A DNA stretch of 33,482 bases from the NCBI GenBank assembly GCA_947504605.1, contig CANNJE010000018.1, positions 1 through 33,482 on the forward strand, given 5' to 3'. Of this stretch, positions 23,743-31,562 are shown piece by piece (the first letter of the stretch is position 1; every line of letters starts with the position of its first letter). This DNA comes from Chitinophagaceae bacterium (GTDB lineage Bacteria > Bacteroidota > Bacteroidia > Chitinophagales > Chitinophagaceae). The notes beneath the pieces are model-generated. The model made no database searches. It had not been told where the DNA came from and saw only the letters and a program-made list of their open reading frames with translations. The position numbers and the translations under genes are program-made.

Positions 23743-24726
23743 ATGAAAAAAATCATCGCAATCTGCCTATTGGTATCAGTAAGTATTATTGCAACTGCAC
23801 AAGTAAAAAAAGAATATTATCCAAGCGGACAATTAGAATCTATTGGAAAATATAATGGGGATATTAAAATTGGTGAATGGAAATATTATTATGAAAGTGG
23901 CTCATTACTTGAATCCGGAAAATACAATAATAAAGGTTATAGGATCAATAAATGGAATACTTATCATGAAAATGGGAAATTAGCTTCTTCAGGGAAATAT
24001 GATAAAAATGGTGAAGAAACAGGTAAATGGTCTAACTACCACGAAAACGGGAAATTAGAATCTTGTGGTCTAAAAAACTTTAACGGTTTTGAAATTGGTA
24101 TATGGAAATTTTATGATAAAAATGGCAAATTTTGGTTTAATAGAGATTATTCGACTGACGAAACAACTAAGCCAGCGCCAGCAAAAAATCATATTAACAG
24201 AGCAGACAGGTTTTTTATGTCTTATGCTTACGATTCCATTTGTAAAACCGGAATTTCATTTGGCCGCATTAACAACACGAGTGTTGGTATGTATCTTACT
24301 GCACGATTTAATTCAGATGGTTTTAAAACAGGAGGTGCAAATGGGGTCGTAGATAACAAGGGAGTGGTTACAGGTGGGCAGTTTTCGAAATGGGGTAATG
24401 ACTGGCGTTTTAAAAATGAAATTAAAACCGGCAACATAGAAATAATGGCAGGCCTTACCAAAAAAATCACTTATCCGCTTTGGATTTATGCAGGTGCAGG
24501 CGCCTCCTTTAATACCGTGTTTTGGAAAATGGACATTTATGATAATTTGGGAGATTATTTTGATACCGATTGGGTTAAAAATGATGAAGCCAGTAAAGTA
24601 AAACCGGTATTTGAAGGAGGTTTGATTGTGGATTTAGGCGGGTTTAATATCAGAGGAGGGGTAAAGACGCAAAATTTTAAAGAAATGATTGTTACGATGG
24701 GGCTAGGGTTCTCTTTTAAATGGTAA
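23743..24726 (+). CDS. secreted MORN-repeat protein with outer-membrane-barrel-like C-terminus
   Basis: This 327-aa protein has a signal peptide (residues 1-19, IIATAQ end). Residues about 20-130 are five MORN_2-type repeats of the YxxGxLxxxGxY...GxWxxYxxxG kind (YPSGQLESIGKYNGD, YHENGKLESCG). After a Pro/Ala linker (about 143-150), the remainder is rich in alternating hydrophobic and Gly residues and ends in GLGFSFKW. This resembles a small beta-barrel with a C-terminal aromatic residue. MORN_2 proteins are often labelled YwqK-family antitoxins, but an exported protein with a barrel cannot be a cytoplasmic antitoxin. Function unknown. The next gene starts 29 bp after its stop. Confidence 0.75.
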   Translation: MKKIIAICLLVSVSIIATAQVKKEYYPSGQLESIGKYNGDIKIGEWKYYYESGSLLESGKYNNKGYRINKWNTYHENGKLASSGKYDKNGEETGKWSNYHENGKLESCGLKNFNGFEIGIWKFYDKNGKFWFNRDYSTDETTKPAPAKNHINRADRFFMSYAYDSICKTGISFGRINNTSVGMYLTARFNSDGFKTGGANGVVDNKGVVTGGQFSKWGNDWRFKNEIKTGNIEIMAGLTKKITYPLWIYAGAGASFNTVFWKMDIYDNLGDYFDTDWVKNDEASKVKPVFEGGLIVDLGGFNIRGGVKTQNFKEMIVTMGLGFSFKW

Positions 24727-24755
24727 TTATCATTTTAACTTTTAAACAAAACCGC

Positions 24756-26129
24756 ATGAAACAAAAATTAATGCTGCTATTATTTACGGCAATTATAACG
24801 CAAGCTTTTTTTAGTAAAGCCAATGCACAATACGATAAGATTTATACAGAGTACGAGGGTATGCGTAAAGTTACTAAAAACAACAAGGCTGGTTTTATTA
24901 ACTCAGCCGGAACGCTTGTTATTCCAATAGAATATGATGGAGCCAACAATTTTATTGAAGGAGTATGTGCTGTTCAAATGAACGGTAAAATTGGGTTTAT
25001 TGATAAAACTAATAAGCTAGTAATCCCATTTATTTTTGAAGGTGTAAGTGCTGGCTTCCGACAGGGGAATTGTATTGTACATGGCGGTAAAAAAAGCTGG
25101 ATGATAGATAAAACTGGTCGGCAATCAACAGCTCGTAAGTACGATAAGATCACATTTGATGGTCGGTTTGGTATGGTATGGGTAGATAAAAAATTTGGGT
25201 ATCTAAATTTATTTGGGAAGGAAGTAATACCTCCGAAATATGATTATTTACAAAATATTAGAGAAGGTTTAGCTGGAGCAAAAATAAATGGGAAGTTTGG
25301 TTTTATTGATACCTTAAATCAAACAAAACTTCCTTTTATCTATGACGATGTAAATCCTTTTTCATCAGGAACATCAATAGTTAGTCGTGATAAAAAATTT
25401 GGATTGATTGATAAAAAAGGCAACGCTATTATTCCTTTTCAATATGAATATTTATCAAGCGACTCCGCTACAGGATGGCTACTGGCACAAAAGAAAGACA
25501 AAATGGGAGCCATTGATAAAAAAGGAAATCAAATGATTCCTTTTAATTTTGGCTGGATAGATGGATTTGACAAGGTAAGTATTGGGTACTCTCGATTCTC
25601 AATGTTTGATAAATATGATGAAGATGTAAAAAAAGTGGGTGTTATCAATAAAAAAGGAAATATCGTAATTCCAGCAAACTATGATTTAATAAAGAATGCC
25701 AGCAAAGATGGCTATTGTGTTGTGGTAAGAAAAGAAGTAGATGAAAAATATGGTATGATTGAATTTTCAACGGGGAAATTAATTATAGATACTAAATATG
25801 ATGGTATATTATACCCAAGCGAGGGTATATGTATAGCAAAGAAATTATTTTATGATAATAGTATGGGTTATTATGATGATAGATGGGGTTATGTGAATTT
25901 AAATGGAAAAGAAATTACAGAAATAAAATATTGGTCCGGTACTAAAAAATTCTCCAACGGTATGGCTGCAGTAAAAATGGATTATAAATGGGGTTTTATT
26001 GACAAGACCGGTAAAGAAGTAATAAAGCTACAATATGATTATGCGTCGGATTTTGAAGACGGAAAAGCAATGGTAGAATTGGATGGGGAGGAATTTTATA
26101 TTGATAAAAAAGGTAAAAAAGTGAAATAG
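24756..26129 (+). CDS. secreted WG-repeat protein
   Basis: This 457-aa exported protein has a signal peptide at residues 1-25, ending ANAQ. It consists almost entirely of about eleven WG-type repeats of roughly 35-45 residues (KIGFIDKTNKLVIPFIFEGV, KWGFIDKTGKEVIKLQYDYA and alike). The ATG at 24756 is chosen over an in-frame start at 24720 that overlaps the previous gene, because only the later one begins with a signal peptide. WG repeats form beta-rich solenoid-like surfaces of unknown role, common in Bacteroidota. It is 29 bp from the MORN gene, so the two are likely co-transcribed. The repeats are diverged at DNA level, so the array is old. Confidence 0.85.
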   Translation: MKQKLMLLLFTAIITQAFFSKANAQYDKIYTEYEGMRKVTKNNKAGFINSAGTLVIPIEYDGANNFIEGVCAVQMNGKIGFIDKTNKLVIPFIFEGVSAGFRQGNCIVHGGKKSWMIDKTGRQSTARKYDKITFDGRFGMVWVDKKFGYLNLFGKEVIPPKYDYLQNIREGLAGAKINGKFGFIDTLNQTKLPFIYDDVNPFSSGTSIVSRDKKFGLIDKKGNAIIPFQYEYLSSDSATGWLLAQKKDKMGAIDKKGNQMIPFNFGWIDGFDKVSIGYSRFSMFDKYDEDVKKVGVINKKGNIVIPANYDLIKNASKDGYCVVVRKEVDEKYGMIEFSTGKLIIDTKYDGILYPSEGICIAKKLFYDNSMGYYDDRWGYVNLNGKEITEIKYWSGTKKFSNGMAAVKMDYKWGFIDKTGKEVIKLQYDYASDFEDGKAMVELDGEEFYIDKKGKKVK

Positions 26130-26197
26130 CTATTAGAATGTCTAGTGCTATTTTCCTGTTTGATTTCAATGTTTTGTTATTTAAAAATTCTATTTAA

Positions 26198-27694
26198 ATG
26201 AGTATTAAATATTTTATTTTTTTTGCCTGCTACTTTATTATTATTCCTGCAAGTGCGCAGCAATACCCCGAAATGATGGATGTCCCTGGCGGCAGTTTTA
26301 ACATGGGGGGCACAGTACAAAAAGATGAAACGCCCATCCATAAAGTAACGCTGACCAGTTTTAGGTTGGCCAAAACCGAAACTACCGTAGCGCAGTGGCG
26401 TGTTTTTTGTAACGCCACAGGACGTTCAATGCCCAAAGCGCCCGACTGGGGCTGGATAGACAATTATCCTATAGTGAATGTGAGCTGGAATGATGCGATA
26501 GCCTATTGTAATTGGCTGAGCAAAAAAACGGGCAAACGCTACCGCCTGCCCACGGAGGCGGAATGGGAATATGCCGCCCGTGGTGGTAATAAAAGCAAAG
26601 GGTATACTTATGCCGGCAGTGATTTTTTAGATGGCATAAGCTGGTATAAAGACAATGCCGCTTCTCGAGCATATGCCTGTGGTTTAAAACGTTCCAATGA
26701 GTTGGGCTTGTACGATATGAGCGGTAATGTAGCGGAATGGTGCAATGACTGGTATGACGCAACTTATTATGCAGATTGCCCAAATGACAATCCGAAAGGT
26801 CCTTATGATGGTTCCTATCGTATCGTGCGTGGCGGAAGCTGGAACAATTCGCCGACATTTTCCAAAGTTGAAACCCGTACAGGAGAAGAAGATCTTTCGA
26901 AAGGGCATTCGAACTGTGGTTTTCGGGTGGTACTTTCCATTGATAAGGCAGATACCGATTCAAAATGGGAGGGTTCTGAATATGTTTTTGATTTTGGTGA
27001 TCTTAGTAATTACCTCGAAATGATTGATGTCCCTGGTGGTAGTTTTAACATGGGAGGCGCAAAAGGAACCGATGAAAAGCCCATCCATCAAGTAACGCTG
27101 AACAGTTTTTTTATGGCCCAAAAAGAAACTACGGTGAAGCAGTGGAAATTATATTGTACTGAAACAGGCAAAAAAATGCCCAAAGTACCCAACTGGGGCT
27201 GGATAGACAATTATCCTATTGTGAATGTGAGCTGGAATGAGGCGGTGGCCTATTGTAATTGGCTGAGCAAAGAAGAGGGCCAATCCTACCGCCTACCCAC
27301 GGAGGCAGAATGGGAATATGCCGCCCGTGGTGGCAATAAAAGCGAAGGGTATATTTATGCCGGCAGTGATAATTTAGACGAAGTTGGCTGGAATAAAGAC
27401 AACGCTGCTTTTAAAGCGCATGACATTTTCGAAATATATAAAAAATCCAATGAGCTTGGTTTGAACAATATGAGCGGCAATGTATGGGAATGGTGTAATG
27501 ACCGCTATGTTGCAACTTATTATGCCAAAAGCCCATCTACCAATCCTCAAGGACCTTCAGTTGGCTCTTATCGTGTTGTGCGTGGTGGTAGTTTTGATAC
27601 TCCGGCGTTGAATTGCCGAGTAGTATCCCGTTATTACAATGTCCCTACTCTTGTTAGTTCCTCTTATGGTTTTCGGGTGGTTTTTTCGCTTTAA
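26198..27694 (+). CDS. secreted protein with two tandem SUMF1 (FGE-sulfatase-like) domains
   Basis: This 498-aa exported protein has a signal peptide at about 1-20. It carries two copies of a SUMF1/FGE-type C-lectin-fold domain: about 24-249 and 273-498. Each copy has MxDVPGGSFNMGG, ETTVxQW, IDNYPIVNVSWN, YRLPTEAEWEYAARGG, SGNVxEWCNDxY, SYRxVRGGS and a GFRVV end. The copies are offset by exactly 249 codons and strongly alike in DNA. The aerobic FGE Cys pair near the C-terminus is not conserved, so formylglycine synthesis is unlikely; such domains in Bacteroidota often serve binding or structural roles. It follows the WG gene by 68 bp. Confidence 0.88.
   Translation: MSIKYFIFFACYFIIIPASAQQYPEMMDVPGGSFNMGGTVQKDETPIHKVTLTSFRLAKTETTVAQWRVFCNATGRSMPKAPDWGWIDNYPIVNVSWNDAIAYCNWLSKKTGKRYRLPTEAEWEYAARGGNKSKGYTYAGSDFLDGISWYKDNAASRAYACGLKRSNELGLYDMSGNVAEWCNDWYDATYYADCPNDNPKGPYDGSYRIVRGGSWNNSPTFSKVETRTGEEDLSKGHSNCGFRVVLSIDKADTDSKWEGSEYVFDFGDLSNYLEMIDVPGGSFNMGGAKGTDEKPIHQVTLNSFFMAQKETTVKQWKLYCTETGKKMPKVPNWGWIDNYPIVNVSWNEAVAYCNWLSKEEGQSYRLPTEAEWEYAARGGNKSEGYIYAGSDNLDEVGWNKDNAAFKAHDIFEIYKKSNELGLNNMSGNVWEWCNDRYVATYYAKSPSTNPQGPSVGSYRVVRGGSFDTPALNCRVVSRYYNVPTLVSSSYGFRVVFSL
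26270..27691 (+). repeat. internal 747-bp-period tandem duplication (two units)
   Basis: Unit 1 starts at 26270 and unit 2 at 27017. Landmarks such as GTGAATGTGAGCTGGAATGA (26474 and 27221) and CCCACGGAGGC (26549/27296; the second copy differs from unit 1 soon after) recur with a constant 747-bp offset. Between them are stretches diverged at synonymous and nonsynonymous sites, so the duplication is not brand new, or it is kept alike in patches by conversion. Confidence 0.85.
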
Positions 27695-27901
27695 GGGAAT
27701 AGATTATGCGCTCTGTTTTTATCAATGTCTTATCCTGTTTTAAATCTATGTTGTTCGTTTTGAAATTCGGTTTTTCTGAAATCCGGTTACAAAGCGGCTG
27801 AAGCCGAACACACGTGCGAGTGGTATATTTAGCTAATTGTGTAAATAGCAACAATGACGCATCTTTTTAGTAGAAGTGGAATTATTGTAAAACAATTATT
27901 T

Positions 27902-28378
27902 ATGAAAAATACTTTGCAGCTTTGTTTTGTATTCAGTTTTTTCGCATTAAATAGCAATGCCCAGGCACCGCCAAAAGCAGCGCTCGAATTTGTAAAACTT
28001 TTAAATACAATAGCCTACCTCACAGTGGTTCCTTCTCCATGGGAGTATGAAGGTAAATTTTCCATTGACTCTGCTTATGCAATCAGCAAGACAGGTTTGT
28101 TGTCCACAACATTTCGTTATACTACGGATACTTCTGTTTTAAGAATCAGAATGACGGTGGCTGTTGCGGATATTCGGGATATTTTTTATGATTACTACAT
28201 AGGATTGGTATGTTATTCCGATGCGGTAACTATTTACGAGTCTAAAACAAACAACAGTGAATTAATAGAATCAGGTAAAAATTATTTATTCCATATAGGT
28301 ATTTCGGATTATGAAGGCGAAAAGCAGCAGGAACAATTGCAAAAAATCCTTGTTCAATTGAAGCAGTATTACAAGTGA
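27902..28378 (+). CDS. hypothetical secreted protein (158 aa)
   Basis: An exported protein of unknown family. The signal peptide spans residues 1-20 (FFALNSNAQ end); the ATG at 27902 is chosen over the upstream in-frame start at 27854, because it puts the signal sequence at the N-terminus. The mature part is mixed alpha/beta with no Cys pairs or catalytic motif that I recognise. It ends in a Gln/Glu/Lys-rich helix (EGEKQQEQLQKILVQLKQYY). It lies 207 bp after the SUMF1 gene and 78 bp before a lipoprotein gene. Confidence 0.7.
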   Translation: MKNTLQLCFVFSFFALNSNAQAPPKAALEFVKLLNTIAYLTVVPSPWEYEGKFSIDSAYAISKTGLLSTTFRYTTDTSVLRIRMTVAVADIRDIFYDYYIGLVCYSDAVTIYESKTNNSELIESGKNYLFHIGISDYEGEKQQEQLQKILVQLKQYYK

Positions 28379-28456
28379 TCTGCAAACGCCCAGTGATTTA
28401 ATTAAAACCTTTTTTTAATCAACCCAGTATTAAGCGAAAAGTTTAACTTATTAACC

Positions 28457-28777
28457 ATGAGAAAAAGTATAAAGTACCTTCTTTTTTTTACCTTACTTGC
28501 AGCAGGCTGCAACAGTAAAAATGAGTTGCAACAATCAGGGCTGCATTATCAGCAGTACCAGGATTACAAAAGCCTGGAGAATGTAGTAAAATTATTGCCT
28601 GCGGATGCAGACACATTGGCTGTGAAAAATATATTGGGTATGCCCAATGATATGGGTTTTGAATACCGGTATACCGTAGATTCTACAGGAGAGAACGGTT
28701 GTACGATTGGTGCTGTATTTCAAATCAACGCCAAAGGAAAAATTACCCAAAAATGGATCGATGAAATTTGCGAATAG
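28457..28777 (+). CDS. small predicted lipoprotein (106 aa)
   Basis: The N-terminus MRKSIKYLLFFTLLAAGC has a lipobox LAAGC, so Cys18 would be lipidated and the protein anchored to an envelope membrane. The mature region (DTLAVKNILGMPNDMGFEYRYTVDSTG) is a short alpha/beta stretch reminiscent of BamE/SmpA-type small lipoproteins, with two further Cys near the end (about 81 and 105). The BamE likeness is only a loose resemblance. The next gene starts 15 bp after its stop, so they are co-transcribed. Confidence 0.72.
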   Translation: MRKSIKYLLFFTLLAAGCNSKNELQQSGLHYQQYQDYKSLENVVKLLPADADTLAVKNILGMPNDMGFEYRYTVDSTGENGCTIGAVFQINAKGKITQKWIDEICE

Positions 28778-28792
28778 TATTAAATTTGTTCA

Positions 28793-29236
28793 ATGAACCC
28801 AACCAACCGCTTTCAGGATGAAAATCTGCAGCTTACTCATTTTTATGGAGAAGTGTGGGTCGTTTGTAAGTCTTGTGAAAAGAAAGCCATTGCTACAACA
28901 AATTTAGAAAACCATACAGCCCGTTTGTTTTGTGTGAATTGTGGATACAACAAAGAAGTTTCTACCAAGATTGGAAAAGATGGGTTTGTAACAACGGCTG
29001 CCCATCTCTTTTTCGATTCAGATTTATGGCTCAGCGCACCGTATAAAAACGATCTCTTTTGGGCTTATAATGCGGCACATCTAACTTATCTGGAACGTTA
29101 TATCAGTGCCAATTTAAGAGAGCACAAAGAAAGAAGTCATTTTACGCTGTTGGAAAAATTGCCTAAGTTTTACCATGAAGCAAAAAACAGAGAGGGGCTG
29201 TTAAAAATAATAGAAAAATTGAACAAAAAACATTGA
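28793..29236 (+). CDS. zinc-ribbon-containing hypothetical protein (147 aa)
   Basis: A cytoplasmic protein without a signal peptide. It has a four-Cys ribbon: Cys25-x2-Cys28 and Cys47-x2-Cys50, which should bind one zinc. The remaining ~95 residues are aromatic and charged (LSAPYKNDLFWAYNAAHLTY, LLEKLPKFYHEAKNREG) and likely helical. No known family is recognised beyond TFIIB-like ribbons; function unknown. It follows the lipoprotein gene by 15 bp. Confidence 0.75.
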   Translation: MNPTNRFQDENLQLTHFYGEVWVVCKSCEKKAIATTNLENHTARLFCVNCGYNKEVSTKIGKDGFVTTAAHLFFDSDLWLSAPYKNDLFWAYNAAHLTYLERYISANLREHKERSHFTLLEKLPKFYHEAKNREGLLKIIEKLNKKH

Positions 29237-29303
29237 TTTAATGTTGTTAAATTTCTAAATACAGTTGATAATCTTTGAATTTTAAAACCCGACAAAAAAA
29301 TCT

Positions 29304-29567
29304 ATGTTATTTGATGATGCGTTTAAATTGTATATCCTTCACCAGAAGGTAATTGGCTGTGGATTTCAGCTGACCACAAAAGTAAAATTGCCCAACGGAT
29401 TTTATGCCTTCCCCGGCGGCTACTTTACCGAATATGCCAATGGCTATAAATTAATAATAAGTGGTTCTTCCATTGGCACCACAGCCATACAGGAAGCGAT
29501 GATTTTAGATCCGAACGGTATTCCTGTTTCAAGAGATACCGAAGATCTTAGAGAATCAGAATTCTAG
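29304..29567 (+). CDS. hypothetical small protein (87 aa)
   Basis: An 87-residue protein without a signal peptide or membrane segment. Its composition (Gly, aromatic and hydrophobic alternation around GFYAFPGGYFTEYANGYKL) suggests a small beta-rich fold with an acidic tail. No family recognised. Codon use is like the neighbours, and the frame is the only sensible one in this interval, so it is probably real. It lies 67 bp after the zinc-ribbon gene and converges with the propeller-HTH regulator. Confidence 0.6.
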   Translation: MLFDDAFKLYILHQKVIGCGFQLTTKVKLPNGFYAFPGGYFTEYANGYKLIISGSSIGTTAIQEAMILDPNGIPVSRDTEDLRESEF

Positions 29568-29669
29568 AGAGGAGTATCAATAGTATGTCAATAAAAACAA
29601 CGCTATGTTGTTGGTATTGCTTTCTGATATCAAACGATTCTTTGTGTAAGGGATCAATTGGTAAAACAA

Positions 29670-31283
29670 TTATTTCTTCAATCTGATCCGGTAAATATAG
29701 GATTCGCTGAATCCTGTTGCATCAGAAATTTCTTTGGTGCTTTTTCCTTCATTGCGCAGTTTAATCACCAGTTCTGTGCGAAGATCTGTTATTATAATTC
29801 CGGGTTTTCGGGGTTTCAGCAGGTTGTACAATTGGATGGTATTTGTCTGAAATTGGTCATTGATAGATTTAATACTGACCGTATTTATATTGTCTTTTAT
29901 ATACTGCTCAATCTCCTCAGGACTTATTTTTTTGATGGGTTCATAGATGATTTCCGTTTTGTTTTTAATCAGCTGTTTTCTGTATCTAAAAAGTAAAACG
30001 ATTAAAATAACAATGATAATCATCAATACAGTGATGGAAACAATCCATTTTAATTCGACAGTATCCAATCGGGATATGGCTCTGTTATTCTCTATCAGCG
30101 TTTGAATTTTTTCTGCATCAATTTTATACAAACCATTTATACTGCCGGCGTATAACATATTGTTCTTGAGGTATAGGGCTCTTTTGTTAAACTCTACACC
30201 CCTGATGACAATTTGTTTTTCTCTTGTTTCAAGATTGTAATGGTAAAGCCCAAAATTGGTTGCAATGATAAGCTCTTTATCATTTAAAGCCAGCAATGTG
30301 TGAGCATCGGTGAAGTCGGCCACTTTAGAGAATTTTCCCCCGGCTATTTCTGCATATAATTCATTTGGGGTGAGTAGGTAGGTTATTTTATTCAGGTTGA
30401 TGGTGCTTATAATAGGTGCTCTAAGAGAAACAATGGTTTTTAATTTTTTACTGTTTATATCATACACCATATAATCATTCCCACTGCAAAAAAGCAAGGA
30501 GTTTTCGTATTGGTAGTTAAATAAAACCGGATCAGCAGCTGTTTTACGATAGATAAATTCCGGATGGTTGCTGTTTTTATCGGTTTTATATATCCCATTG
30601 TTGCAGAAATAGTAAATAGTCTGGTTTTTTGAATCGTAACTGATGTCAAAAATTTCTCCCAATGTTTCTTTGATTGCAGATTGCGTTGAATCCTTAATAG
30701 CCTTGTCTGGGAAGACCAGATACAATTGATCAGCAAAAAAGATATAGCCTGTATCCCCAATTTCACGGATATAACCTTCCGTATAAGGCGGGTATTTCAG
30801 TTTGTTGCCATTATAATAGATGCCGGAGTAGGTTGCCACATAATGATCATTGATGGATCTTATGCTATGATTGATATAGGAGATAGCGTAGGGGACAATG
30901 TCAAAAATATAGAGCCTTCCCCCGGTAACGATATAAAGGTTTCGATCTGTATTGGCATAAAATTGTTCTCTGGGTTCTTCAGGGTAGGGTAACAAATGAT
31001 TGTATTTTCTGTTTTCATACTTTTTTATACCGCCATCCCTAACTTCCAACACTCCCTTGTTGTTTATTTCGACATAACCCTTTTTATTTTGGATATACTT
31101 TCCTGATTCTTTATCCCATTTTTGAACCCCTTCTGAACTTCCGGAATAGATTGTACCATTTTTGTCCTGCAATACATTATAGTAAAATGGATGAGAGCTC
31201 ACCATACTCAAAATGCTGTCTCCCTGCGAAAAACAGGTATTATATTGTATAAATAATATACTTATGATAAATATTATCCGCAT
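29670..31283 (-). CDS. membrane-bound propeller sensor with C-terminal HTH regulator domain
   Basis: This 537-aa protein appears to be a one-component regulator. A signal peptide (about 1-19, TCFSQ end) leads a periplasmic region of beta-propeller-like repeats (about 25-405; units like VLQDKNGTIYSGSSEGVQKW and ATNFGLYHYN). One membrane helix follows (about 414-436), then a cytoplasmic tail. That tail ends in a helix-turn-helix (about 505-535: EGKSTKEISDATGFSESYIY), similar to LuxR/sigma-region-4-like HTHs. No kinase or receiver domain is present. It resembles Bacteroidota sensors without the Y_Y_Y domain being obvious. It is divergent from the beta-helix gene (279 bp apart), its most likely target (inference). 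Confidence 0.8.
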   Translation of the reverse strand: MRIIFIISILFIQYNTCFSQGDSILSMVSSHPFYYNVLQDKNGTIYSGSSEGVQKWDKESGKYIQNKKGYVEINNKGVLEVRDGGIKKYENRKYNHLLPYPEEPREQFYANTDRNLYIVTGGRLYIFDIVPYAISYINHSIRSINDHYVATYSGIYYNGNKLKYPPYTEGYIREIGDTGYIFFADQLYLVFPDKAIKDSTQSAIKETLGEIFDISYDSKNQTIYYFCNNGIYKTDKNSNHPEFIYRKTAADPVLFNYQYENSLLFCSGNDYMVYDINSKKLKTIVSLRAPIISTINLNKITYLLTPNELYAEIAGGKFSKVADFTDAHTLLALNDKELIIATNFGLYHYNLETREKQIVIRGVEFNKRALYLKNNMLYAGSINGLYKIDAEKIQTLIENNRAISRLDTVELKWIVSITVLMIIIVILIVLLFRYRKQLIKNKTEIIYEPIKKISPEEIEQYIKDNINTVSIKSINDQFQTNTIQLYNLLKPRKPGIIITDLRTELVIKLRNEGKSTKEISDATGFSESYIYRIRLKK

Positions 31284-31316
31284 TCTTACAAATATTATGG
31301 ACTCTTAAAATTTATA

Positions 31317-31324
31317 CAAACATA
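31317..31324 (-). promoter_or_regulatory. candidate -7 promoter element (TATGTTTG) of the propeller-HTH gene
   Basis: On the minus strand TATGTTTG matches TAnnTTTG and lies 33 bp before the ATG at 31283. The expected TTG about 19 bp further upstream is absent, so the call is weak. Confidence 0.35.
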
Positions 31325-31562
31325 AATAAATATTGAAAGAGTAAAAAAGATGGGGTAAATAATCTCCTCTTTAATTTCGCATTTATCGATTAATGTATAA
31401 CGAAAGCGAATGTTTTCCTATTTCTGTTAGATCAGCATATTTGAAATCTAAACGTAGGATTTTGAAATATAAACAATTTATGGCATACATTAATTATTTA
31501 ATAATAAAAGGGATTTCAATTTTCTATTGTTTCCTTAAACCAACCAACCAAAAGTTCTTAGA

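Noticed and set aside
23743-24726. toxin-antitoxin antitoxin (YwqK label)
   Set aside because: The protein has a signal peptide and a barrel-like C-terminus, and no toxin gene adjoins it; the label comes from the MORN repeats alone.
26469-26963. 164-codon minus-strand frame
   Set aside because: Antisense to the first SUMF1 domain; very His/Cys-rich composition typical of a shadow frame.
26198-27694. functional formylglycine-generating enzyme
   Set aside because: The C-terminal Cys pair of aerobic FGE is not found in either domain, and no sulfatase gene is nearby.
27791-27812. CGGC-TGAA-GCCG hairpin as a terminator
   Set aside because: The stem is only 4-5 bp and no T-run follows on either side; too weak to call.
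29658-29996. 112-codon plus-strand frame
   Set aside because: Antisense to the HTH end of the propeller regulator, which has convincing domain structure.
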